Assembly (NCBI RefSeq): GCF_003148685.1
Contig: NZ_QGGR01000013.1
Span: 186,001-250,000, forward strand
DNA from: Actinoplanes xinjiangensis
GTDB lineage: Bacteria; Actinomycetota; Actinomycetes; Mycobacteriales; Micromonosporaceae
Length of the DNA: 64,000 nucleotides
Reading direction: 5' to 3'
Position 1 is the first letter of the stretch, and each line of letters begins with the position of its first letter. Under the pieces are notes generated by a model. The model did no database searches. It was not told the origin of the DNA and saw only the letters and a list, made by a program, of their open reading frames with translations. This document shows, piece after piece, positions 41,089 through 49,466 of this stretch. A program made the position numbers and the translations under genes.

Positions 41089-42119
41089 ACGGCGCCGTCG
41101 AGAAACTGCTTCAGCGGGCCCGCACCCCGTACGGCGTCCTCGGGCTCGGTGGTGCCCCGCTCGGTAATCTCGGCACCGCCGTGGACGACGAGCAGGCGGG
41201 CCGTACGCTGCGCCGGGCCTGGGAGAGAGGGGTCCGCTACTTCGACACCGCCCCGCACTACGGGCTCGGGCTGTCCGAGAGACGCCTCGGCGCCGAGTTG
41301 CGCCACCGGTCACCCGACGAGTTCGTGATCTCCACCAAGGTGGGCCGGCTGCTCGTGCCGCGCGCCCGCCCACTCGACCGGGACGACGACGGTTTCGTGG
41401 TGCCCGGAGACCTGGAGCGGCGCTGGGACTTCACCCCCGCCGGCGTCGAGCGGTCCCTGCGGGAGAGTCTCGAACGTCTGGGGCTCGACCGGGTCGACAT
41501 CCTGTACGCGCACGACCCGGACCAGGCATGGGACGGCGCTGCCCGGGAAGCTCTCGCCTCGCTGGCACGACTGAGGGAGGCGGGGGTCGTCGCGGCCATC
41601 GGTGTCGGAACGAACGCGGCCGCGGGCCTCGGCACCCTGATCGGTGAGGGACTGGTCGACGTGATCATGATCGCCAACCGGTACTCGCTGCTCGACCACA
41701 GCGCCCTGGAGACCGTACTCACCCCGGCCCGGGATGCCGGCGTCGCCGTCGTCGTCGCCGGAGTCTTCGCGACCGGGCTGCTCTCCACCGTGCAGCCCGC
41801 GCCCGGCGCCACCTACGACTACCGGCCCGCCGACGGCGCGGTGGTGCGGCGGGCCCGGCGGATCGCGGCGATCTGCGCCGACCACGGGGTCGATCTGCCC
41901 GCGGCGGCGCTGGCGTTTCCCCTGCTGCATCCGGCGGTCACCGCCGTGGCCGTCGGCATGCGCTCGTCCCGCGAGGTCGACGAGGACGTCCAGCGGTTCA
42001 CCACCGACATCCCCGCCGCCCTGTGGCGGGATCTGGTCGCGGACGGTCTCCTCCCGGCCGCCACGGTCCCGCCGGGACGGAGCGAGCCGCCCCCGCCGTG
42101 CGGCGGGGGCGGCTCGTGA
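41085..42119 (+). CDS. Aldo/keto reductase, D-threo-aldose (L-fucose) 1-dehydrogenase type
   Basis: 344 residues from GTG 41085, overlapping the lactonase stop. Tetrad: Asp and Tyr in YFDTAPHYGLGLSERRLG, Lys in VISTKVGR, His in DILYAHDPDQ. This subgroup oxidises L-fucose, D-arabinose or L-galactose at C1 to the lactone with NAD(P). It completes the dehydrogenase-lactonase-dehydratase set. The last twelve residues (SEPPPPCGGGGS) are encoded by the terminator hairpin, whose stem ends exactly before the TGA, so this tail is probably not functional protein. Confidence 0.9.
   Translation: MNGAVEKLLQRARTPYGVLGLGGAPLGNLGTAVDDEQAGRTLRRAWERGVRYFDTAPHYGLGLSERRLGAELRHRSPDEFVISTKVGRLLVPRARPLDRDDDGFVVPGDLERRWDFTPAGVERSLRESLERLGLDRVDILYAHDPDQAWDGAAREALASLARLREAGVVAAIGVGTNAAAGLGTLIGEGLVDVIMIANRYSLLDHSALETVLTPARDAGVAVVVAGVFATGLLSTVQPAPGATYDYRPADGAVVRRARRIAAICADHGVDLPAAALAFPLLHPAVTAVAVGMRSSREVDEDVQRFTTDIPAALWRDLVADGLLPAATVPPGRSEPPPPCGGGGS
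42083..42116. terminator. Terminator hairpin lying inside the end of the aldo/keto reductase gene
   Basis: Perfect 15-bp arms (cgagccgcccccgcc 42083-42097 and ggcgggggcggctcg 42102-42116) with a four-base loop. The stop codon follows at 42117-42119. It can also terminate the converging GH62 gene (stop 42151). Confidence 0.85.
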
Positions 42120-42150
42120 CCGTGCGGTCAACGCGTGACCGGCACCGTCG

Positions 42151-43680
42151 TCAGCGCTGGCGGGTGAGCAGGCCCGGCCGGTACGGCAGGAGCCCGTAGT
42201 CGCCGCCCGAGCTGGGCGAGCGGCCCTGGTACAGCAGTTGCAGGTTGCACGGGTCGATCGTGTTCGTCTGGTCCGCGCTGGTACGCAGCAGTTCACCGTG
42301 GCTGATGTCGTTGGTCCAGGTGGCACCACTGTTGGCCTTGCCCGCGAACGGGTTGTTGTAGTCCACCGCGTTCGGCGTCCAGGTACCGCCCAGGCTGGTC
42401 GCCGTGAACGAGCGGAAGTAGCGCTCCCAGGAGGCGGTCCGGGCCTCGATGATCATCAGGTACTGGTTCTGGCCCTGCACCTTGTACACCTGCGGCGCCT
42501 CGAAGATCTTCTCCGAAGTGTCGCTCATGATCGTCGTGAAGCTCGAGCCGAAGCTGCCGGGGAAGTTACCGATCGGCATGATCTGGCGGTAGATCTTGCC
42601 GTTGTCGCCGGCGAAGAACAGGTACATGTTCTGGCTGTCGCCGATGATGGTGTGGTCGATCGCGCCGGTGCCGGGGTCGGTGACCTGGGCGGTCGACAGG
42701 GTCTGCGGGGCGGACCAGCCGTTGGCGTTGGCCGGGTTGGTGGAGGTCCGGTAGGAGAACGCGGGGCCGCCCCACTGGTGGGCGAGGATCCAGATGTTCT
42801 TCGGCGCGAAGTAGAACAGCGACGGCGCGACGGTGCTCTGGTTCATCGTGTTCTGCGGAGCCGTGGACAGCTGGTTCAGGTTGTCGACGAGACCGAAGTT
42901 CATCGAGCCCCAACCGCCGTTGAGCGAGCTGGAGTGCGTGGTGGCGTACACCAGCTGCTTGCCCTGGTAGGGGGCGATGGTGAAGTCCTTGAGCGACGCC
43001 CAGCCGGCCTTCGGCTGCGCCAGCGGGCCGGTCGACGACCATCGGTAGGACGACGGCAGGGTGCAGTTGCCACCGGTCGGCGGCGAGGACGACGGGGGCG
43101 TGGTGGTGCCGACCCGGGCGAGCTGCCACTGCTGGTTGGCGCCGTTCCAGTCGCTGTACTGGACGATGTTGGCGCCGTCGGCCGTGGACGCGCCCTGCAC
43201 CTCGACGGCCTTGCCGCTGTTGCGGTTGATCAGCTGGATGTAGCCGTCGATGTCCTGCACGCTGAACTGCTGGTTGGTCGTGTTGTTGTCGGACCACTGG
43301 ACGATGGAGCCACCGTCGGCGGTCGACAGGTTGTAGACCTCCAGCACCTTGCCGGAGTGCTTCGACTTCAACCGGTAGAAGCCGTTGCCCGAGTCGACGA
43401 ACTGCCACTGCTGCTGGGCGCCGTCGTTGCGGGTCCACTGTGTGATCCGCGCACCGTCGCTGGTCGCCAGGTTGTAGACGTCCAGGGCCTTGCCGCTCTG
43501 ACGGTTCACCAGCACGTACGAGGCATTGGTGTCGATCGTGGCGGCGGAGGCGGTGGAGGCGGTCACCGCCACGACCCCACCAGCGGTGAGCAGGACCGTC
43601 GCGGCCAGAGCGCTGCGCCACCAGGCCCGGCGGCGGGAGCGGAGGGGCTCGGCGACCGAGTCCGGGGGTACGGGATGCAT
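42151..43680 (-). CDS. Secreted GH62 alpha-L-arabinofuranosidase with N-terminal ricin lectin
   Basis: 509 residues. The long signal region (to ~47, STASAAT) is followed by a CBM13 trefoil (~50-190; three repeats with SGKALDVYN, SGKVLEVYN, SGKAVEVQG), a Thr/Pro/Ser linker and the GH62 five-bladed propeller (~207-505). Catalytic acids: Asp in WASLKDFTIAPY, Asp in AIDHTIIGDSQN, Glu in KIFEAPQVYK. It removes arabinose side chains from arabinoxylan. It is separated by about 0.8 kb from the LacI/GH39-like/GH54 unit and is probably under related control. Confidence 0.92.
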   Translation of the reverse strand: MHPVPPDSVAEPLRSRRRAWWRSALAATVLLTAGGVVAVTASTASAATIDTNASYVLVNRQSGKALDVYNLATSDGARITQWTRNDGAQQQWQFVDSGNGFYRLKSKHSGKVLEVYNLSTADGGSIVQWSDNNTTNQQFSVQDIDGYIQLINRNSGKAVEVQGASTADGANIVQYSDWNGANQQWQLARVGTTTPPSSSPPTGGNCTLPSSYRWSSTGPLAQPKAGWASLKDFTIAPYQGKQLVYATTHSSSLNGGWGSMNFGLVDNLNQLSTAPQNTMNQSTVAPSLFYFAPKNIWILAHQWGGPAFSYRTSTNPANANGWSAPQTLSTAQVTDPGTGAIDHTIIGDSQNMYLFFAGDNGKIYRQIMPIGNFPGSFGSSFTTIMSDTSEKIFEAPQVYKVQGQNQYLMIIEARTASWERYFRSFTATSLGGTWTPNAVDYNNPFAGKANSGATWTNDISHGELLRTSADQTNTIDPCNLQLLYQGRSPSSGGDYGLLPYRPGLLTRQR

Positions 43681-43753
43681 GCGGTTGTTCTCCTCGGATC
43701 ACGAAGCGGGGGATGGGGCGGGGATCAGCTGATCCGGACGAGCCGGCCCGTGG

Positions 43754-43832
43754 TCAGGGCGCGGTCAGGTCGAACCGGTGCACGGTGATCGTGCCGCCGA
43801 GAGCCTGGGTGGCGTACGGGAAGATGCCGAAG
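43754..43832 (-). pseudogene. C-terminal remnant of a secreted glycosidase-like gene
   Basis: On the minus strand 26 codons ending at a TGA (43756-43754) read RFGIFPYATQALGGTITVHR and then FDLTAP. This is typical of the last strands of a concanavalin-like module found at the end of GH43 and related enzymes. No start or upstream sequence of the gene remains; before it the frame degenerates into Pro-rich noise. Its stop is just upstream of the GH62 gene. It is probably left from a deletion. The following stretch to 44250 has lower GC and no gene. Confidence 0.45.
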
Positions 43833-44258
43833 CGGGGGGTTGTGGGGCGGACGGAAACGGGGGGAATGGGGCGACGGAACGGCGCTTCCGGGAGCGTTCC
43901 CAAGCTGGGTACGGATATTGCCAGAGCATTTCGTAGCCCTCAAGTGGGTCCGACCCCACGACCATGTGAGAGAGCGGCGCGTAACGATTTTGTCGGGACC
44001 TTTTTCCGGGAACCGCTCCGAGTTGCCGACGCAAATGCGTTCGTCCTCGTGGAGCGCCGGAAAACCGTGCTTTTCCGAAATGCGGGCGCACCAAATGGAG
44101 TGCGGTGCCGACTGGTGAGACTCCTCCCCGACTCTCGGGGCCGACTCGACATAACAACTCTCGGGCGTTGATTTTTTCAGATTCCGGATGTTTGCGTTCA
44201 CCGCCGACGGGCGCGGACCGCGCGCCGACGCGGACAGGGACCCCGTGCCGATCGAAGT

Positions 44259-44272
44259 TCGAATCGATTCGA
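44259..44272. promoter_or_regulatory. Perfect 14-bp palindrome, LacI-type operator candidate
   Basis: TCGAATCGATTCGA, with flanking gttc and catc. The size and central CGATT/ATCGA symmetry match LacI-family sites. A variant, CGAACCGATTCGACA, lies at 44383-44397 at the LacI gene promoter. Confidence 0.5.
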
Positions 44273-44346
44273 CATCCGTCTCTCGACGGCGCGGCGCCTC
44301 CCCGGGCCCCCTTTAGCTGCTTTTCGAAACATCCCCGTCATCGATA

Positions 44347-44397
44347 TTGACATCCTTGGATGTGGCTACCTAGCCTCGGCCGCGAACCGATTCGACA
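44347..44397 (+). promoter_or_regulatory. Promoter of the LacI regulator gene with operator at the start point
   Basis: TTGACA (44347-44352) and TAGCCT (44371-44376) are 18 bases apart. CGAACCGATTCGACA (44383-44397) sits at the predicted transcription start, resembling the palindrome at 44259. A further inverted repeat, ACATCC-tt-GGATGT (44350-44363), overlaps the -35. The layout suggests autorepression. Confidence 0.5.
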
Positions 44398-44466
44398 CCG
44401 CGAGGACCCCACCGATCGTCCGGCGGCGGCCCGGGTCGAGCTGCCGGGTCGGGCGAGGGGGTGTCC

Positions 44467-45480
44467 ATGAACATCGGCGAGATCGCCCGCCGGGCCGGGG
44501 TGTCACGCAGCACCGTGTCGTACGCGCTGAGTGGGCGCCGATCGGTGAGCACGGCGACCAGACAGCGGATCCAAGCAGTGATCGACGAGATCGGCTACCG
44601 GCCGAACGCCGCCGCCCGGGCGCTGAAGGAAGGCCGTACCCGCACCCTGGGGCTGGTCATCCCGCCGGCCAGCCTGCGGCTCACCGACATGCAGCTCGGT
44701 TTTGTCGCGAGCGTCGTCGAGGCCGCCGCACGGGCCGACCTGGACGTGCTGCTCTCCCCGTCCGGTGGTGACCACGACCGGTCCTTCGAGCGGCTGATCT
44801 CCGGCCGGCGAGCCGACGGGATCATTCTCATGGAGATCCGGCTCGAGGACGAACGCGTCACCCGGTTGCGGCACGAGGGAATTCCGTTCGTCACCATCGG
44901 TCACACCGCCCACCCGCACGGCACCTGCTGGGTCGACGTCGACTACGCCGCGCTGGTCGCCCGCTGCGTGCACCACCTCGCCGATCTGGGCCACCGCAGC
45001 ATCGCCCTGCTCAACCGTTCCGCCGAACTGGTCGCGGTCGGCTACGGCCCGGCACACCGGGCGCAGGCCGGGTTCGCCGAGGCCGTGCTCCAGCGTGGCC
45101 TGACCGGCATCGAGCTGCCGTGCCCCGACGACGCCGCCGCCGGCGAGGAGTGGATCGAACAGCTGCGCGACCGCCACCCCGGCGTCACCGCCATCACCAC
45201 GATCAACGAGGCGAGCCTGCCCGGTCTCCAGCGCGGCCTCGAACGGCTCGGCATCGCCGTCCCGCGCGAGTTGTCCATCGCCGGGGTCGCCGCCCGGCAC
45301 TGGGCCGAAGGCTTCCGCCCTCAGCTCACCGCGGCCGACGTGCCCACCCTCGAGATGGGCGCACACGCCGTCGAACTGCTCCTCGAAAGGATCGCCGCAC
45401 CCGCCGGCCCACCGCGTCACCTGCTGCTCGCACCCCCCATCTCGCTGCGCGACAGCACCGGCCCCGTCCACCCCCACTGA
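44467..45480 (+). CDS. LacI-family transcriptional regulator
   Basis: 337 residues from ATG 44467 (GAGGGGG before it; GTG 44461 adds two residues). The helix-turn-helix IGEIARRAGVSRSTVSYALS and hinge YRPNAAARALKEGRT are followed by a periplasmic-binding-type sensor domain (TLGLVIPPA, SIALLNRSAE, LSIAGVAARHWAEGF). It lies 76 bases upstream of two secreted arabinan/xylan enzymes and probably controls them, and itself, in response to an arabinose- or xylose-type sugar through the sites at 44259 and 44383. Confidence 0.92.
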   Translation: MNIGEIARRAGVSRSTVSYALSGRRSVSTATRQRIQAVIDEIGYRPNAAARALKEGRTRTLGLVIPPASLRLTDMQLGFVASVVEAAARADLDVLLSPSGGDHDRSFERLISGRRADGIILMEIRLEDERVTRLRHEGIPFVTIGHTAHPHGTCWVDVDYAALVARCVHHLADLGHRSIALLNRSAELVAVGYGPAHRAQAGFAEAVLQRGLTGIELPCPDDAAAGEEWIEQLRDRHPGVTAITTINEASLPGLQRGLERLGIAVPRELSIAGVAARHWAEGFRPQLTAADVPTLEMGAHAVELLLERIAAPAGPPRHLLLAPPISLRDSTGPVHPH

Positions 45481-45556
45481 GCCGTCCCTCCTCCCCGGGA
45501 CGAGCCGCCGGCTCCTCCCGCGACTCCTGCTGTCCTCATCCCCCACCGGAGGCACT

Positions 45557-47380
45557 GTGAGACCCGCATCCCCGACCCGTACCCGGGCCGTCCGCATCCT
45601 GGCCGGCGCGCTGGCCGCACTCGGCGTCCTGGCCGCACCGTCCCCGGCCCGGGCCGATGACCAGAGCATCAGCGTCGACTTCGCCGCCGCCACCACCGCG
45701 CCGGCCCACCGCGCATCCGGGTGGATCTACGGCATGACCGAGAACGGCGCCGCACCGCCGGACCACTTCTTCACCGACATCCGATACCAGGCCATGCGGG
45801 CCGGGGGCGCCCAGTTGCCCGGCGGCGGATGGGTCGGCGGCGGCTACGACCGCCGATGGAACGCCACCCGCGCCCAGATGCTGCGGACCAGGGCGCTCGG
45901 CGGCAGGTTCGTCCTGCTTCCCCACGACCTGTGGGGCGCCGACGGTGCCGCCATCTCCCGGTTCCCCGGCGACAACGGTAACTGGACCGACTACGACAAC
46001 TTCCTCACCCGGGTCATCAACGACGTGAAGGCGACCGGCATCCCCGTCGAGTGGGACATCTGGAACGAACCCAACATCACCCCGTTCTGGAACCGCAGCC
46101 AGGCCCAGTACTTCGAGCTCTGGCGGCGGACCCATCAGCGGCTGCGGGCCGACATGCCGGGCACCCTGATCGTCGGCCCCAGCCTGGCGGGGGTACCCAC
46201 CACCGCCGCGGGTGCCTGGTGGAACCAGTACCTCGACCACGTCAGGGCCAACAACGTGGTGCCGGACATCATCAGCTGGCATTCGCTGCCCGGCGACCCG
46301 GTGGCCGACGTCGCCGCGGCGAACGCCACACTCGACTCCCGCGGCATCGCGCACCCCCGGCCGTACCAGATCAACGAGTACGGCGCCGGGAACGAGCAGA
46401 ACCCCGCCGACGGGGCCTGGTACATCACCCGCCTCGAACGGGCCGGTGCCGATGGGCTGCGCGCCAACTGGGCCAGTGGCGGCAACCTGCACAACGACCT
46501 CGGGAACCTGCTCACCCACAGCTCGGCCGGCCAGTACCGGCCCAAGGGCGAATGGTGGGTCTACCGCTTCTACGCCCAGCAGACCGGCACCGCCGTCGCC
46601 ACCACGGCGTCGGCCGGATACGACGCCTACGCCACGAGGACCGGCGGTAGCGCCAGGATCCTGATCGGCGGCGGCCGGACCACCGGCAACATCGCCGTGA
46701 ACCTGCGGGGACTGAACGCCACCAGCGGCGTCGTGGTCGACAACCGGGTGCGCGTGCGGGTGCAGCGCATCCCGTACGACAACGGTGGCGCGGTCGCCGG
46801 CCCGATCACCGTGCAGGACCGGGTGCTCACACTCAACGGCAACGCCACGACGGTGACCATCGCCAACAACACCGTCACCGACGCGTACACCGTCACGGTG
46901 CTGCCGCCCACCGACACGAGCTTCGCGAGTGTCGCCGTCGCGCAGCACAGCGGGCAGTGCCTCGACAACACCGATCTGCGCACCACCGACGGCAACCGGC
47001 AGCAGCAGTTCCCCTGCGAGGGAGGCGATCAGCAGCAGTGGGTCTTCCGCCCGGTGGCCGGGGTCTCCGACACGTATACGGTGGTCAACCAGCAGAGCGG
47101 CAAGTGCCTCGACGTCAGCGGCGGGTCCACCGCCGACGGTGCCGTCGTGCACCAGTGGACCTGCCTGAGCGGGGCGCAGAACCAGCAGTTCGTCCTGCGC
47201 CGGGTCGGCTACGCCGGCAACGACCCGCATGACCACCAGCTCGTCGCCCGGCACAGCGGCAAGTGCGTCGACGTCAGCGGCATCTCGACCGCGGCGCGCG
47301 CCCCGGTCCACCAGTGGACCTGCAACCCCGCCTCGCAAGGCAGCCCGCTCAATCAGACCTGGCGCCTACTCGGCCGATGA
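45557..47380 (+). CDS. Secreted clan GH-A glycosidase (GH39-like) with ricin lectin
   Basis: 607 residues from GTG 45557 (ACCGGAGG before it). Signal peptide to ~34; catalytic barrel ~40-350 with acid/base Glu in VEWDIWNEPNITPFW (~170) and nucleophile Glu in YQINEYGAGNEQ (~274). A beta domain (~350-450) carries NIAVNLRGLN, and a C-terminal CBM13 region (~455-607) has NQQSGKCLDVSGGS. The family assignment (GH39-like beta-xylosidase/arabinosidase group) is by motif pattern only. It lies between the LacI and GH54 genes, so it probably works on arabinoxylan or arabinan. Confidence 0.8.
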   Translation: MRPASPTRTRAVRILAGALAALGVLAAPSPARADDQSISVDFAAATTAPAHRASGWIYGMTENGAAPPDHFFTDIRYQAMRAGGAQLPGGGWVGGGYDRRWNATRAQMLRTRALGGRFVLLPHDLWGADGAAISRFPGDNGNWTDYDNFLTRVINDVKATGIPVEWDIWNEPNITPFWNRSQAQYFELWRRTHQRLRADMPGTLIVGPSLAGVPTTAAGAWWNQYLDHVRANNVVPDIISWHSLPGDPVADVAAANATLDSRGIAHPRPYQINEYGAGNEQNPADGAWYITRLERAGADGLRANWASGGNLHNDLGNLLTHSSAGQYRPKGEWWVYRFYAQQTGTAVATTASAGYDAYATRTGGSARILIGGGRTTGNIAVNLRGLNATSGVVVDNRVRVRVQRIPYDNGGAVAGPITVQDRVLTLNGNATTVTIANNTVTDAYTVTVLPPTDTSFASVAVAQHSGQCLDNTDLRTTDGNRQQQFPCEGGDQQQWVFRPVAGVSDTYTVVNQQSGKCLDVSGGSTADGAVVHQWTCLSGAQNQQFVLRRVGYAGNDPHDHQLVARHSGKCVDVSGISTAARAPVHQWTCNPASQGSPLNQTWRLLGR

Positions 47381-47407
47381 CCCGTACTCCTGTGATGAGG
47401 AACCGCA

Positions 47408-48886
47408 ATGACTGATCGACCGCTTCCCGTCCGGCGTCGCAGCCGGCGTCTCGTCGTCCTCGCCGCCGTCCTGAGCCTGCTGTTCACCGGGGCGGCCGCC
47501 GCCTCGGCCGCCACCGTCGGAACCCCCACCCGTATCGTCGGCGGCCAGTCGGGACGCTGCCTCGACGTCCCGAACTCCGCCACCACCAACGGCCTGCAGA
47601 TCCAGCTGGCCGACTGCTCGGGTGCCACCGGCCAGTCCTGGACCTACACGAGCGGCAGGCAACTCACGGTGTACGGCAACAAGTGCCTGGACGCCTCCGG
47701 CCGCGGCACCACCAACGGCACCGCCGTGATCCTCTGGGACTGCAGCGGCCAGTCCCACCAGCAGTGGAACGTCAACGACAACGGCACGATCACCGGGGTG
47801 CAGTCCGGACTGTGCCTCGACGCCAACGCGGCCGGCACCGCGAACGGCACCAGGATCATCCTGTGGACCTGCAACGGAGGGGCCAACCAGCAGTGGGCCC
47901 AGGTCGTTCCCGGTGGCGGCACCGGCGGAGGACCCTGCGACCTCTACGCGGCCGGCGGTACGCCGTGCGTGGCGGCACACAGCACGGTACGGGCGCTCTA
48001 CAGCTCCTACCGCGGCAACCTCTACCAGGTCCGGCGTGGTTCGGACAACACGACCCGGAACATCGGCACCCTCAGCGCCGGCGTGGCCGACGCCGCGAAC
48101 CAGGACTCCTTCTGCGCGGGTACGACCTGCGTGATCACCGTCCTGTTCGACCAGTCCGGCCGCGGGAACGACCTGTGGTACCAGGGTTCGACAGTGGTAC
48201 CCGGTTCGCCGCAGAGTTCGCCGGCGGTCGCGACGACCGAGTCGCTGACCATCGGCGGTTCGAAGGCCTACTCGCTCTACATCAAGCCGGGAAACAGCTA
48301 CTGGCGCGACGGGCACCTGACCGGCGTCCCCACCGGCAGCGCGCCCGAGGGCATGTACATGGTCACCAGCGGGACGCACGTCAACAGCGGCTGCTGCTTC
48401 GACTACGGCAACAGCGAGACCACCCGCAAGGCCGACGCCGCCGGTGCGATGGACGCGATCTACTTCGGCACGAGCTGCTGGTTCGGCGGCTGCTCGGGGA
48501 CCGGGCCGTGGGTGCAGGCCGACCTCGAATGGGGTCTGTTCCCGGGCGGCAGCAGCACCTGGAACACCAACCAGCGGGCGTTCACCAGCAAGTTCGTCAC
48601 CGCGACGCTGAAGAACAACGGGACGTCGCGGTTCGCCATCAAGGGCAGCAACGCCCAGGCCGGCGGCCTCTACACGCTGTGGGACGGCGCGCTGCCGTCG
48701 GGCTACAGCCCGATGCGCAAACAGGGTGCGATCGTCCTCGGCAGCGGCGGTGACTGCTGCAAGCCCGACGGCGGGGCCAATCAGAGCGCCGGCACGTTCT
48801 ACGAGGGCGCCATGGTCTCCGGCTACCCGTCGGACGCCACCGAGAACGCCGTACAGGCCAACATCACCGCGGCCGGCTACCGGTGA
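47408..48886 (+). CDS. Secreted GH54 alpha-L-arabinofuranosidase with N-terminal ricin lectin
   Basis: 492 residues. Signal peptide to ~35; CBM13 trefoil ~38-160; Gly linker; GH54 catalytic domain ~177-492 beginning CDLYAAGGTPCVAAHSTVRA, with disulfide Cys and the vicinal Cys pair GCCFDYGN, nucleophile Glu in VQADLEWGLF and acid/base Asp in LGSGGDCCKPDGG, and the end GTFYEGAMVSGYPSDATEN. Fungal GH54 enzymes carry a C-terminal CBM42; here the protein stops after the catalytic domain and uses CBM13 instead. Starts 27 bases after the GH39-like gene; one operon. Confidence 0.93.
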   Translation: MTDRPLPVRRRSRRLVVLAAVLSLLFTGAAAASAATVGTPTRIVGGQSGRCLDVPNSATTNGLQIQLADCSGATGQSWTYTSGRQLTVYGNKCLDASGRGTTNGTAVILWDCSGQSHQQWNVNDNGTITGVQSGLCLDANAAGTANGTRIILWTCNGGANQQWAQVVPGGGTGGGPCDLYAAGGTPCVAAHSTVRALYSSYRGNLYQVRRGSDNTTRNIGTLSAGVADAANQDSFCAGTTCVITVLFDQSGRGNDLWYQGSTVVPGSPQSSPAVATTESLTIGGSKAYSLYIKPGNSYWRDGHLTGVPTGSAPEGMYMVTSGTHVNSGCCFDYGNSETTRKADAAGAMDAIYFGTSCWFGGCSGTGPWVQADLEWGLFPGGSSTWNTNQRAFTSKFVTATLKNNGTSRFAIKGSNAQAGGLYTLWDGALPSGYSPMRKQGAIVLGSGGDCCKPDGGANQSAGTFYEGAMVSGYPSDATENAVQANITAAGYR

Positions 48887-48945
48887 GCGTTCCCACTCCC
48901 GGTCTCGGCGGATAACTTCGAATTCAAAGCAGGTATGATCACGGG

Positions 48946-49452
48946 ATGAGTGAAGCGGCGCCCGGCCTGAGCGCGGAGCAACTCGGTGCCTACTTCGCTC
49001 TGGTCGAGGTCAGCAGCCTTCTTCAGTACGCGGTGGACGAGCACCTGCGCATCGACGGTGACCTCAGTTATGTGCAGTTCCAGCTCCTGGCCCGGCTCGT
49101 CGACGCGCCCGGGGGCAGGCTGCGGATGACCGACCTGGCCGACGGTGTCGTCTACAGCCGCAGCGGGCTGACCTATCAGGCGGGCCTGCTGGACAAGCGT
49201 GGCCTGATCACCCGTTCGCCGTCGCCGGACGACGAGCGCAGTGTCATGGTCGCGGTCACCGATGCCGGCCGCGACCTGGTCGCCCGGGTGCTCCCGGGGC
49301 ATGTCGACCGCGTCCGGCACCTGTTGTTCGAACCCTTGACCGGCGATGACGTCACCGCCCTCAACGCCATCGTCGGCCGGGTCCGTGACCACATGCGCGC
49401 TGCCCCGCCCCGCTCCGCCAAGCCTCGCGCCCGGCGCAACCCGACCGGCTGA
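48946..49452 (+). CDS. MarR-family transcriptional regulator
   Basis: 168 residues with the MarR winged helix: YVQFQLLARLVDAPGGRLRMTDLADGVVYSRSGLTYQAGLLDKRG, then RSPSPDDERSVMVAVTDAGR. It dimerises through terminal helices and usually senses phenolic or oxidising compounds. Its upstream 60 bases contain TTCGAATTC, a possible site. The XRE-type regulator follows after 14 bases in the same direction. Confidence 0.9.
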   Translation: MSEAAPGLSAEQLGAYFALVEVSSLLQYAVDEHLRIDGDLSYVQFQLLARLVDAPGGRLRMTDLADGVVYSRSGLTYQAGLLDKRGLITRSPSPDDERSVMVAVTDAGRDLVARVLPGHVDRVRHLLFEPLTGDDVTALNAIVGRVRDHMRAAPPRSAKPRARRNPTG

Positions 49453-49466
49453 GGCAGGGGAGATCG

